Shown piece by piece: positions 38,820-50,496 of a stretch of DNA of 51,167 bases (its first letter is position 1; each line of letters begins with the position of its first letter). Source of the stretch: Rhizophagus sp. LPA8_4_AMF (lineage: Eukaryota > Glomeromycota > Glomeromycetes > Glomerales > Glomeraceae); NCBI GenBank assembly GCA_021464525.1, contig JADRCO010000128.1:1-51167 (forward strand), read 5' to 3'. The position numbers and the translations under genes were made by a program. The notes under the pieces are model-generated. The model was given only the letters and a program-made list of their open reading frames with translations, ran no database searches and was not told the origin of the DNA.

Positions 38820-39805
38820 ATGACAGGTCGAAATATTTTCATTGTTGTTTTATTTTCTCTTTTTTTATGAATTAATAAAGATTTTGTGGTATTAATAGAA
38901 GATAATAACAAAATCTTTCTACAAGAATTCGAATACCTTATACGTGAAAATAGAGCCATGGTTCGCGAGTACGTACAGACTGGTGAAAAAGTGAAATATA
39001 GAAGACTTGCGCACATATTAAATTTATAAATTAATAAAATTATCAGTTTGAGTAATCATCTTGCGAACTTGAATGAATTTATTTGTGATGCCGATAACAA
39101 AGTTTTTGAAGCATGGAATTCATATAAACAACTTCGGTATGGTTAACTGAACTTTGGTTATACATATTTATGTTAACGTTATTTTTAAAGAGGTAGTTGC
39201 GAAAAAAAGATCGAAGATTGTCAAGAAAAATTGTTAAAATGGATTCAGCGAATTATTGAAAGATTGCAAGATCATAAGAACTTAGAATCACAGGAAAAGA
39301 AAGAGAAACTTGAACGTTTAGAAGGAAGAGTTTGTGAATGTATGATTTTACATAATCATGTGAAGTTAGCACAAGGCGACTAATACACATTACTATTAGT
39401 GAAAACTGTAGTTGAAAAGAAAATTAATGACTCACTTATTGGATCCTTCTATATTTCGGATTGTATATTAGATTACATATTCTCTTGGTTTACTTATCAG
39501 AATATTGTTTTAAAGATTGGGTTTACTTTTTCTTATAGTATCTTTAACCATCGAGCATTACGATTGTATTGATCCAGTACTTAATACTCATGAGATGGCA
39601 GATATTTCAGAATCAGTCGAAAGCACGCCTTTACATCAAGATATAGATAATTGGTAATTAAAATTTTTGAATTTTGGATAATATGAATTAACCTGATATT
39701 ATCTATCTACACAGGGATTTGCGTAGAAAAATATTTGAAAAAATAAAATCAAATGAGCTAAACATAGTTAAATTGAGAGGAATAATTAATCTTGTAGAAA
39801 AATAA
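38820..39805 (+). CDS. Small coiled-coil protein, unrecognised
   Basis: Six proposed exons: 38820-38826, 38881-38968, 39047-39136, 39191-39339, 39539-39653, 39715-39805; 179 residues. Evidence is frame continuity at every junction with good GT-AG signals (GTACGT donor after exon 2, TATCAG acceptor before exon 3, CTACACAG before exon 6). The protein is Leu/Glu/Lys-rich and mostly helical (F-L-Q-E-F-E-Y-L-I-R-E-N, K-L-L-K-W-I-Q-R-I-I-E-R-L), resembling small complex subunits. If exon 4 is not spliced at 39340 the frame instead stops at 39381-39383, giving 125 residues; the good exons downstream favour the longer form, although that intron (199 bp) is longer than usual. The first exon has only 7 coding bases. 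I do not recognise the family. Confidence 0.62.
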
Positions 39806-40010
39806 TTTAATGCAAGAATTATGTCATTATAAAATTGCTCACGTGAATTCACGAGATACTTAATGCAATTGCGTTGTTGGATTGTTATTGGTCATTTTTC
39901 TTTTTAATTAATTACATGTTTCCATTGATATTTCTATCGATGTTTCTGTAAACCGAATCTTATTCTTTTGTTCAATTTTGCTGGCGTTTCCCGGCACATG
40001 AGAGATCCGC

Positions 40011-43000
40011 ATGCCGAAATCTCGACAGTCAGCACCGCTTGCTCAGCCACCTCCACTTTATCAAACCTCTCAAACACAGACATCGAATCAATCTCTTTCG
40101 ATCGCGCAACAAATTTCACCATTGCCATTTTCTCCAACTCATCAAAGTCGTAAAGTTCTTCGAAGTCTTGATACTTCTAATAGCGATTTTTCTGAATTTC
40201 TTCTTCCACCTCAAACTGGTCTTAGTTCACCTACAACAAGTTCTATTCAGTCTCCTTTTAGTGCAAGCTTAACTTCTCCTTATTTTTCTCGTAGACCTTA
40301 TCCTGGAACTAATAATTTTATACTTGGCAGTCAACGAGCTTTTATACAAAGGAAAACTTTAACAGAAATACAATTTTTTACTAATACGCAATATAACCAA
40401 CTCAAGTTTTTGTGTTCGAGTAGAACTATTTCACCTTACGATTCGGAGGTCTGGGAAATAATGTTGGGTAGCGAAAAGTTTCCGACTACGAATTCTGGGT
40501 GAGTCCGCCGAAAGTTCTGTTAACGCAATTTAGCATAGTGACAGAATATTGTTTAGGTATAATCTAGTGCAATTTTCACACGGAATAAAACATCCTGTAG
40601 ATGCATTGTTTTAAATGAACAGTTTGTTATCTTCCGATCTATTTCACTGGATGAAAGCTAATAAACGCGTTCTATTTGATACTTGTAGTCAAGATGCATA
40701 TGATGTCGAAATGGCTACTGTAAGCCTCGCAATTGAATTTGGTAAGGATTTTAATTAATGCTTATTGTTAAATTAACCATTAATAATAATTATTTTTTCA
40801 CTTTTAGCCAGCAACAATAAAAAAACTGCAAATTTTAATACTTTGCTTCTTCATACATTGAGTCAAATGCGCCGTGTAATAGATTCCGAAATGCACGGGT
40901 AATTGACGCGATTCTTTAAAATCTTTCTTAATTTTTATAAATATTTAAAAATGTTCTTTTACGTTCATTTAGAGAAATTCCAATAGAAGCATACAATTCC
41001 TTATTTCTAGTGAGAGTCTTTTCAAACCATTTTATTGGAAATTTATCGCGTGATGAAATCCATCAACAATTTGAAGGTTAGTCATTACTTGAATTCAATT
41101 AATACATTTGTACTAGTATTTTTCTAATCTTTATTGATATTAATTAATATGTAATTTATAGGGGATCATACCATTCTAGCGGACACACCGAAACTTAATG
41201 GGGCTGAGTCTAAGATTGATGAAAATAATCGTGTTCAAATTGATCTCAATCCCAAAAAACTTATAATTGATCCAGAAGTTATTCAAGATACTAGATCTAA
41301 AGCTGAACTACTTATGGATGGGTTATTGAAAGTTATTTTAAAGTTGGATCCAATGTACGAAAATTCTTTTAATTTATTATTAAATAAAGAAATTATAGGT
41401 TTAATTTTATTTTTATTTTACACTTATTAGTTTAAATGGTTCGACATATGAATACTATCAAGAATGTTTGAACATTCTGTTAGTTTTACTTTCAACACAA
41501 ATACATCAACCAAATGCAAGTCAATTAGAAAACAATTATTTTTTAAATATTTTATTAACTAATTTTGGGTAAGATTATTTATGAATATTTGAATTTTATA
41601 TATACAGAATTTATGTTAATTCATATTGCATATCCAGTGATTTTGTTAATAGCTTAACTAAAAGATTAGTGACGAATTTTATTGAACAAAAGCCGCCTCC
41701 ACCAGCGTCCACAAGTATGAATTTGTTTAATAAAAGTTCATTTTATTTCTTTTAAATCCAGCAAATAGAATAGTTCTATTTTTTAATTTTGCTGGCACAA
41801 CATTTTACGTCACATGACAGGCGTTGTGTATAATGCCTATTCCTATCTTTTCCCTAGTAGATCGTCAGCAACTTTACCGTCCGATCCTCCACCAATATCG
41901 GAAAGAAGTTTGCTTGTTTTATTATTACTTTCTGTTCAGTGTCGAGCTCCAGATGAAAAAGCAAAAAGTTTTCGTGAAGGAATCCGGTCTTTGAAGGATG
42001 CACAAGGTCCTTTGAATTTTGTTTGTTTAATTTGAAGGTTACAATCATTATTATTGTGTTACAAAATTTCTAACTGAAACATCTTTTTACTTCTAGGAAT
42101 GGGAGGGGGTGATATGGTAATATCATTCCGTGCTTTATATCAGTTGATTTGTCGGTGAGTTATTTATATGAATAGTCTATTTATATTGCATTAGCACTGA
42201 TTTAAAATATATCCACATATATATTTTTTTTTTAAAAAAATGAAATAACATCTTTTCCATGGTAGTCAGTTGCCAAATGAAGAGATTTGCTTGTTATTAT
42301 ATTTGCTAATGATCGAAAACGAAGAGTTTAGGGTTTACGTTTTATCACGTTTAGACCCCGAAATTCTTGTTTGTATTCATTTTGTTATTTATTGCATTTC
42401 TGTAACAATTATATTTTATTCATTTGCTTACTCTTCTGTTTATTAATTAGTTACTTCAAATTTTAAGATTACTCTATGATGGAATCGATGGCAGAACAAA
42501 TTATTCACAGATGTATATTTTGCTTACAATTCTTTTGCTATTTAGTCAGGATGAAGTTTTTAATGAAAATATTCAAAAAATCGTATCCTTTAATATATTA
42601 TTCATATAAAGCGTATAACAAATTTAACAAAGTAATGTCGTCGGAGATTTTACCTAACTAATCAAAAATTTGTTGATATTCTTTTTGTTACAATTATTAT
42701 GAATTAGAATACTTTGTCATATAATATGTGCGCGGTGAAACAGCTTGGATGAGTTTTTGATTGATTGAATTTATCATAAGAGAAAAATACGATTATTTAA
42801 TATAATATATTTTTTTGGCTATAATAGGAGTCATGTCAAAAAAAAAAAATTTTCGGCTAAATACATAATTAAGAATGTTCTTTAACACCTTGGATATTAT
42901 TTCGATGTTATAATTTTCGTATTGGAGATGGTTAATTAAAAATTAAAGAATAAGAAATATTATTTCCTTAATTTTAAAAATTTTCTTTAGTCAATATCTT

Positions 43001-44217
43001 ATCAGCCATGGTTCACAGAAAGATTGTTAAAATCCGTATCATTAGGAGGTTTAACATATTTAGTTCTTATAAGGGTTATACAGTTCAATCTCAGTTCGCA
43101 TCGGGTAATGATTTTTTATTTTCCATATTTTGGAAAAAACCATTGATTTTAATATCAATCTCTTTTTATAAAGGATGTGTACTTTCACAACAATTGTTTA
43201 GCAACTATGGCTAACTTGGGGAATAGCATTCAAGATATACATCCTTATGTTGCGCAAAGGCTCGTTAAGTATGTAATATTATCATTGTCCTTGTATCGTA
43301 AACATTTCAAATTTAAATTGAACAATTATATTGATATGATAAAAAATCATCGTTCCCTTTGAAAGCCTGTTTGATATCGTGGCTAAACGGTATCAAAAAT
43401 TACGAGAAAAAGCTCAGCAACAGGGTGAGGATGAAAATGTAAGTAATTTGAACATGGAAATTTTATTATTCAATAGGTAAAATAACCTCTTTCTTTTTAC
43501 AACATATCAATTCATTTATACAAGTCCGATGCTGTCGCAATTTACGGTGACCTTGTCTGTCTAGTCTTGGAAATAATCAATTCTGTGTTGATCCGAAGGC
43601 TAAATTCTAACCCGGAATTAATATATTCTCTGTTGCATAAAAAGGATTTGTTTACCCATTTTCAATTGCACCCTCGATTTGCAGAACTAATTGCTAATAT
43701 TGAAAATGTAGGAAAAGTATTTTTTTGATAGCTTTTGGTGAATATTTAATTGAATTAATCATTAATTACGATAGGTAATTAGTTATTTTCACGCTCGAAT
43801 ATCAGAAGCAAATCTTAAATCTCCATCCGCGGAAGAGATTTCAGAATTAATAGAAACTGCAGCAAGAACTTGGCCGCCAGGTAGACTTAAGGTTCGTATA
43901 AAATAATAAAATTCTAAATATTATTTTTATTTAACCCTTAACATTATAAAAATTCACTATGATAGGAATTTCCTGATCTGAAATTCCAATATGAAGAAGA
44001 ATTAGAATCACAGGAATTCTTTTGTCCATATGTGTGGGCTTTAATATATCGTCATACTTGGATTTATTGGGATGAAAACAAAACACATATCTTAAACGAT
44101 TATATTATAGTAAGTAATATCTGATAATTAATTATCTGATATGACTTTATTAATTTAATCCTTTTATATCATTTTTAGCATGAAGAGATGGAAGCTTCTT
44201 CCGTGCAAGTCGTATAG
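40011..44217 (+). CDS. DYM: Dymeclin (Golgi-associated protein)
   Basis: Eighteen exons: 40011-40498, 40623-40741, 40808-40898, 40973-41076, 41162-41354, 41431-41568, 41638-41714, 41821-42006, 42097-42154, 42266-42368, 42451-42582, 42991-43104, 43174-43268, 43366-43438, 43525-43707, 43775-43891, 43966-44109, 44179-44217; 817 residues. Dymeclin landmarks: F-I-E-Q-K-P-P-P-P-A-S, V-Y-N-A-Y-S-Y-L-F, R-S-L-L-V-L-L-L-L, W-F-T-E-R-L-L-K-S-V-S-L-G-G-L, N-N-C-L-A-T-M-A-N-L, Y-S-L-L-H-K-K-D-L-F and P-Y-V-W-A-L-I-Y. The protein shuttles between cytosol and Golgi and is needed for Golgi organisation. The N-terminal ~115 residues are Ser/Pro/Gln-rich and absent from animal dymeclin, and the usual Met-Gly myristoylation start is missing. 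The donor of exon 8 (GTCCTT) is weak. The 408-bp intron after exon 11 has minor-spliceosome signals. Exon ends are by eye and a few could shift. Confidence 0.88.
42583..42990 (+). other. Candidate U12-type (GT-AG) intron in dymeclin
   Basis: The donor reads GTATCCTTTAA, a full match to the minor-spliceosome 5' splice site, directly after the Ile codon ending exon 11. The word TTCCTTAAT, the U12 branch-point consensus, is at 42964-42972. The acceptor TTTAG at 42988-42990 is 19 bases past the branch adenosine, at the long end of the usual range. At 408 bp it is the longest intron of the gene. Dymeclin homology continues from N-E-N-I-Q-K-I into the P-W-F-T-E-R-L segment across it. Confidence 0.75.
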
Positions 44218-44540
44218 AGGAAGCAAATTTATTATTAAATAACTTATTTATGATAATTTAAATTATAAAAAAAATAAAAGCTCATTCTAGTTTATACTTC
44301 ATATAGATTTAATGCATCATCATTCATTTTAAATGTAAAAAAAAAAATTTTGTTTTAAAATCAGATTCTTTGCATAATATTATTAATATTTGCGATAGAA
44401 ATTTTTTTTCCTAAAAAAAAAATAAATATAAAATATAATATATCAATATTTAAACATCAACCTAAAATGAAAAATAGAAAATTAGTTATTAAATATTATA
44501 ACTAATAATCTTACATGAGTTATGAGAAAATAGTACTAAA
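44218..44540. other. Convergent 3' region, dymeclin and RRM genes
   Basis: 323 bp between the two stop codons, AT-rich with poly-A/poly-T stretches near 44340 and 44402-44421. No gene seen. Confidence 0.45.
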
Positions 44541-45047
44541 TTACTGTTCGTCTCCGAATTGTGTTCGACGTCGATCTTCCCATTCTGAATTGTCACGACC
44601 ACCAAATCCACGGCCATATTCACCGCCAAAACCAGCACGACCAACGCGACCTCTGCCGAATCGGTTTCTTCCAAAACCACTACTATTCCGAGAACCAGCA
44701 GCTTCTGCTGCACGAAGCTGTCTACCTTCAAGTTCATAACCATTAATATTTTCGATAGCTTTTTGTGCAGACTCCTCATTATCGTACTCGATAAATCCAA
44801 ACCCACGAACTCTGCCTTCAATATCTAAGGGTAAACGAACAGAAGAAACTTCACCATATTTTGTACCAAGATCTCTGAGAATTTGTTCGTTACTACTCCA
44901 AGGTATATTAGCAACATATATCGTTTTACTAACATAACTTCGACGTAAAATTGAAGAAAAGTTAGTGGTAAGAGGAGACGTGAAAGCTGGTCGAGTTGAA
45001 GTTATAAAAGATGACCTAATTATTGTTCCAAACATTGACTTATGCAT
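44541..45047 (-). CDS. RRM RNA-binding protein, glycine-rich, probably mitochondrial
   Basis: Single exon, 168 residues. The N-terminus (~40 residues) is rich in Arg, Ser and Thr with no acidic residue, ending L-R-R-S-Y-V-S, as in a mitochondrial presequence. One RRM follows with RNP2 I-Y-V-A-N-I (43-48) and RNP1 R-G-F-G-F-I-E-Y (81-88). The C-terminal ~45 residues are Gly/Arg/Phe repeats (F-G-R-N-R-F-G-R-G-R). This architecture matches the mitochondrial glycine-rich RNA-binding proteins known in plants and fungi. The lack of introns contrasts with the neighbours. The target RNA is unknown. Confidence 0.88.
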   Translation of the reverse strand: MHKSMFGTIIRSSFITSTRPAFTSPLTTNFSSILRRSYVSKTIYVANIPWSSNEQILRDLGTKYGEVSSVRLPLDIEGRVRGFGFIEYDNEESAQKAIENINGYELEGRQLRAAEAAGSRNSSGFGRNRFGRGRVGRAGFGGEYGRGFGGRDNSEWEDRRRTQFGDEQ

Positions 45048-46389
45048 ATTTCCTTAGAATAATAATTTTAATAATTTATTTTCTAAAATTTTTCGTGTCT
45101 CAAAAAGAAAATGAAAAATTTTTTTTTGATCAATCATCTATTGCGATTATTGGATGATTAAATAAGATTCTTTCAGATCGACAATTGATCAACTGTGTAA
45201 TAGCAGATATTCACAACCCAATTCCCACGCGTTGACAGAATATTCATAAAACGAATTGTTTATTCTTTTGATCTTTTAAAATGTTTTTCTTACAGTGCGA
45301 ATTTTTTATTCAATATATCAACGTGCCTTTTAACGAAGAATATAGTTAATATGTTTAACTGATATTAATTAAATATATTTATTTGTATAAGCACGTTTGT
45401 ATGAACATCTGAGGATGCATAATTAACATAGCCCTAAGGCCTAAGCCCAACCCCTACATTTAACAACAAAAAATAATGTGTGCAAATTTTACAAAAAATT
45501 GTCACAAATTATTCATAGTGAAATAAATTAAAGAACAAAACTTCAAAACCTTTTTATTTGGGGTATACTCTAAGATCATTCCCTAAATTTTACATATATT
45601 AATTACTGATAAATGGAGATTTTCTCAGTGAAAGATGTTTGGATACTTGACAAATTGGTATATGTCAATATCATCAAATCTGAAAATACCATTTTTTCAA
45701 GTTCCAACAATACGAAAGAATGATAAACTCTTTACAAGGAAAGACTCCCCACAAAGTCATCTTTTATATTATTAATATAGCATACTTATGACTCGAACCA
45801 AACCAATTAATGACAAAATTTTCTTTTTAAAAATAAAAAATCCGAGAAATTAATTTCTCCGTGGTTTTAGATCTTAAGGAAGTATGCTTTTTTTTCAAAA
45901 AAAAAAAATTTTTCACGATTTTATAAATTGCACATTATCATCTGATTTACATATTAATTTATGTAGTACGTGTGATAAAAAAAGCATATCCATTATCATA
46001 ACAAAAAAAAAGCCTCAAAGTTTAACCCCTTTTATCCTCTGTTTCCTTAAATTTTTAAAAGCGCTTTTACAAAAAAAAAGAATCTCAATAAAATCTTATC
46101 GGATTTTATCGTTATACTTAATTGAACGATAATCCTTTCTAAATTTTCCCAAACAGTCTGGAATAAACAAAATATCTTTCTTTAAAAAGATCTTGAAATT
46201 ATTTCTTGATTTGCATAACGACATCTTTGTTTCTTTTTTTTTTATATACCTACAATACTAGTAAGCTTAGTCCATCTACCTTTCGATTAGCATAATTTTC
46301 GATATATTTTATTTACTTACTTATCTCTTTACAAAAACTCATCACTTTTTGTTTCCTTAAAATAGTTTTAGTAGCAAATCAACACAAAA
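45048..46389. other. Intergenic region, promoters of RRM and ataxin-2 genes
   Basis: 1.34 kb of AT-rich DNA between divergent genes. The 82-codon open frame at 45884-46132 is Lys/Ile/Phe-rich and shows no family. A CT-rich leader precedes the ataxin-2 ATG. Nothing else is supported. Confidence 0.5.
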
Positions 46390-49300
46390 ATGTCTTCTGC
46401 CGTTCGACCAAAACGAAGACAAGACAACGGTTATCAATCCTTCACAAACTCAAATCAAAGGTAAATCTCTGTTAAAAGTCTATATTCTTTACGTTTACTT
46501 TTAACGATCTTACGCGCAGTTGGAGTATATAAAAATTTAATATCATATTATTTTTTTTAGTCATAACAACCGAAATACCAAAAAATGGAATAATAGTAAT
46601 AATAATAGTAATAATAATAATAGTAATAATAATAATAATCAACACCCTGTCAATATGCCACAGAGAAATCAACCTATTTCTCCACAAGCACAACCGCCTG
46701 TTAGTAATAATCATCATCATAACAACACTCCAATATCAAATAATGCTAAACCCGTCGAGCAGACGTTACATGACGAAGCTTCTGTTGAGCATATGCATGA
46801 TCGACTAATGTTCCTGCTCGTAAATTTTGTTGTACGTAATTATTCTTTGTAATTTTTATAATAATTGCTTTGTATATTTTTTTGTATTTAAAAATTATTT
46901 ATTATTTTATTATTAAATATAATTTAGGGGATGAATGTTGTAGTAACGGTCAAGGGCGGAGTAAAATATCAAGGTATATTCAAATCGGCTAGTACGAAGG
47001 GAGAATTAAGTGTCGTATTAAAAATGGCCCGAAGGGTGCTAACAAAAGCAGAGGAAAAAACCGTACAGAACCGTGTTATATCTACATATCTAATAATGGC
47101 AAAAGACTTGATGGAAATTCATGCATGCGGTGTTGATTTTACCGCATGTGACGGGGATCGTGAAGGTATTTCGGGCGTTTTTTTTTCTTTTTCTTTTCTT
47201 TTTTTTTTTTGAGAAAAATACTGATTTTTTTTTTGTCTACTTAAAATATACCTATGTATAAATTAATTGCATACATATAATAATAGGGTCAGGATTAGGA
47301 TCTGGTTTTAGAACCGATTCAGATATCAGTGGTAACCGATCAGAGCTAAGAGAACGTGAATTACATAAATGGACTCCAGATGAATCGGGAGAGACTATGA
47401 AGGGCTTAGAATATCCTTTCTTATTTTACTAATGGCGCTTAATTAATTATTTATTTATTTAACCGTCTTTGGTATGAATCACTTATTATTCCTTAATTTC
47501 TTTGCACGGATGATATAAATTCAGAATCAGGAAATGCTTCTTGGGACCAATTTGCAGCAAATGAACAATTGTTTGGTATAAAGACAGATTTCAACGAAGA
47601 AATTTATACCACAAAGTTAGATCGATCTAGAGCTGACTTTAAAGAACGAGAACGCCAAGCAATCGCTATAGCAAATGAGATCACAAGGGTATTTATCGCC
47701 TCGAGGTTTGAAATTACATAATGAGCAAATTTAACACGTTTCTATTAAAATAGTCAACCACAACGAATGTTCACTTGCTTGAGGAACGTGGCTTTATTGT
47801 AGAAGAAAGCCAAATGGATGAAGAAGAAAGGTTAGAGTAACAATTATGATAAAATAATAACATTTTTAGATAATAGAGTATTATTCTCATACCGACTTTA
47901 TTTATGTTAGATACGGAGCAGTTGTTCGAAATCGAGATCCGAACAAATATACGCCGCCTCACCTACGAAAAATACAAGAACAGCAGTTACAAAATGGTGC
48001 TCCTGTTGTCAAGAAACCAGAACCAACTAAAGAACCTGCTAAAGAAGTTAAGATAAAATCTGCAGAAGAAACTAAACCCACAAAACAAACACAACCATCC
48101 CCAACAACGACGACTACTACTACTGCTACTGCTACAACACCACCTGCAACAGCTACTACACAAAAAATACCTCCATTTTCTTCAAGTTCAGCGTTGCCAA
48201 ATCCTGTTAACACTGTTCCAAGAGTAAGTTATAAATAAACGATATTAAATATAAACGAAAGTAATTTAATATAATCGACTTTTCATTTATAGAAAGCTGG
48301 TGTTGATGCTGAGGGTAAACCTATTGAAGGTATTTTTGAGTATATTTTTTATTAGTTAAAAGGATTCCGTGCTAATTGAATTTTAACAAAAAATTCTCAG
48401 ATCAAATTGTCAAGACATTCCGACAGTTTGCTACGAATGAAAAAGAACGTTTACAACAAAGAATGCAAGCTATAAAAAAAAAAGATATGGATGAAAAAGT
48501 GGATGAATTACGAAAATGGCGTCAAACCTTTAAGGTTTGTTTATTAAATGGAATTTAAATAAAGAGAAAATCATCATCTTTTTCATGATGATTTTTAATT
48601 TTTTTATTTGTTAATTATTATAGCTTAATTTACCATTACCACAAGATCTTCTTCCCATAATGACGAAAGATAAAACCAAACAGCAACAACTTACAGCTGA
48701 ATCTGCAACTGCTTTGAATGAAAAGGATAAAGATAAAGATTCAGAAAAGCAGAAAGACAAGGAGAAAGAAAAATCGGATAAAGAGAAAGAGAAAGAAAGG
48801 CAACAAGAAAAGGATAAAGATAAAGATAAAATCAAAGATAAGGATAGTAAACCTAAAGAGCGAGCTATTCATACTCAAAATTTGGAACCAAAGATGAAGC
48901 CAGAAATTAAAATTGAAGAAGATAAATCACAAAAAGTGAACGGAGATTCGACAGAATCCAAATCAACAAATGATAAAACTTCTGATAAACTTGTATCCGC
49001 AGCTGACAAAGCTCCACCACAATTTCCTGGTCGAACATCTGCTGCAACTTCTAAACTCAACGCGAAGGCGAATGAATGGAAACCTAATCCTAATGCGGCA
49101 AGTTTTACACCGGTACGACTTGCCGTATCAAGTTTATTTTACTTAATTAGATTTATTAGTTTTACTTTTGTGATTTATTCTTATTTTAATAATAATATTA
49201 TTATTATTTTCTCATTGTAGATTATTCCCAATACACAGGATAAAAGATCTCCTGGATCTGTATGTATTATATTTTAACGGGCATTTTTTTATACATAATA

Positions 49301-50496
49301 TAATTAATTCACTTAACATCTGTTAAAATGTATGGATATAATGATTATAGTCTCCATTTTTCGTTAATCGGCAGTTAAAGAAGAATACCGCTACGCTCAA
49401 AGACGGCTTTACTCCTTTCCAAAAAGGTAAACCAATAGCTAATCCTAGTTCAATAAGTAAGTGTAATTTTCGATCGCAATTCTATTTTGTTGCGCTTTTT
49501 ATTAGTTAAAATATTTATTGTAATTTCGAATTATTATAGCACCGACTTGGCCTTTTGGTAGTAAACCTTTTAGGCATCAATTTGCTGTCACAAATAATTA
49601 CGAAGAAGATATTTATGCGCAAGGTACCGTGACTCAAGGATTCGGATTCGCATATCCTGTCGGGCACTATCGTTACCCTCCAAACGCACAATTTGTTAGT
49701 GTCCCACCTATCCCAATGCAACAAGGCGCGCCTATACCATATATGCAACCAGGGGTGGGTTTAGTCAAAATTTATTAATAAATTATTATATTTTTTAATT
49801 ACTAATGAATAATTCGTTATTACCTGATAGCAGTTTGTCCCAGGTATGCCTTTTACTACAGCTCCTATGCCTCCAACTGGTGCACCCCGTAAGTTTACAT
49901 TTTAAATTTTATTTGTCGGTTACAATATTAAATTAAAAATTTCTCAACCATTTTATGTTAACAGCTATGTATAGTGCACAACTTCCTTCAGTGATGCCAC
50001 GTATGTATAAATTTTGTTTTGGAATTTTCGATCAATATTAATTGACATAATTGATAATTATTAATAGAACATTTCGGATCACAAGGGTATCCATCTCCCG
50101 GACGTACGCCAATGGTACCAGCTACTATGCATCCTCAAATGTACCAGCCATATCAGAATCCACATGGTAAAGTTTAATATTTAATTTAATATTATTGGTT
50201 TTTACTATATTTCATAGAAATTAATCTATTTTACCTAATAATAATAGCAATGCCACCAATGATGCGATTTCCACACGACATGGTCCCACACGTCCCACCA
50301 AATGGCGTGATGATGGGCCAGAGACCTGTGATGATGGAGCCGCATTATGTACAACCTGAAGCTGCGCCGATGGGTAATTATTATTTTTTACAATTTTTTT
50401 TTTTTAAAAAAAAAATCATCTAATTCGTTTCTCTGATCAAAATAAATTTTCTTACTAGAAGGTATGCCAGCTTCAGAACCAACAACGACTCAATAA
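46390..50496 (+). CDS. ATXN2: Ataxin-2 homologue (Pbp1-like), Lsm-LsmAD-PAM2
   Basis: Eighteen exons: 46390-46460, 46561-46831, 46928-47165, 47287-47410, 47508-47688, 47754-47830, 47911-48223, 48293-48329, 48401-48534, 48624-49112, 49221-49259, 49375-49456, 49540-49754, 49831-49888, 49965-50000, 50068-50166, 50248-50373, 50459-50496; 875 residues. An Asn-rich tract near residues 33-50 is followed by the ataxin-type Lsm domain (~100-190, with G-M-N-V-V-V-T-V-K-G-G-V-K-Y-Q-G-I-F), the LsmAD (~232-320, with N-E-Q-L-F-G-I) and a PAM2 motif (~627-645, E-W-K-P-N-P-N-A-A-S-F-T-P) that binds the MLLE domain of poly(A)-binding protein. The C-terminus is Pro/Met/Gln-rich. Ataxin-2/Pbp1 proteins act in mRNA stability, stress granules and TORC1 control. 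Intron 4 lacks GT and uses AT-AC borders (see separate entry). Confidence 0.95.
46589..46639 (+). repeat. Coding (AAT)n microsatellite, polyasparagine in ataxin-2
   Basis: Seventeen consecutive codons are AAT or AGT, encoding 14 Asn and 3 Ser. The tract lies before the Lsm domain, where animal ataxin-2 has polyglutamine. Confidence 0.9.
47411..47507 (+). other. U12-type AT-AC intron in the ataxin-2 gene
   Basis: The 97-bp intron begins ATATCCTTTC, ends TTTGCAC and carries TTCCTTAAT at 47489-47497, 11-12 bases before the end. These are the canonical minor-spliceosome 5' site, branch point and AC acceptor. Removing it joins G-A to G at the codon boundary, giving M-K-G-L-E-D-D-I-N-S-E-S-G-N and restoring LsmAD homology. 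No GT occurs near the exon 4 end that could serve instead. Confidence 0.92.

Noticed and set aside
44489..44821. Overlapping frames on both strands across the RRM gene
   Set aside because: They are antisense or shifted readings of the Gly/Arg-rich tail; only the 168-residue frame has RNP motifs.
45770..45810. Possible tRNA T-loop (GGTTCGAGTC on the minus strand)
   Set aside because: Flanking bases do not form a T stem or an acceptor stem; no cloverleaf could be drawn.
46472..46720. Ile/Thr-rich minus-strand frame over the start of ataxin-2
   Set aside because: It is the reverse reading of the AAT microsatellite.
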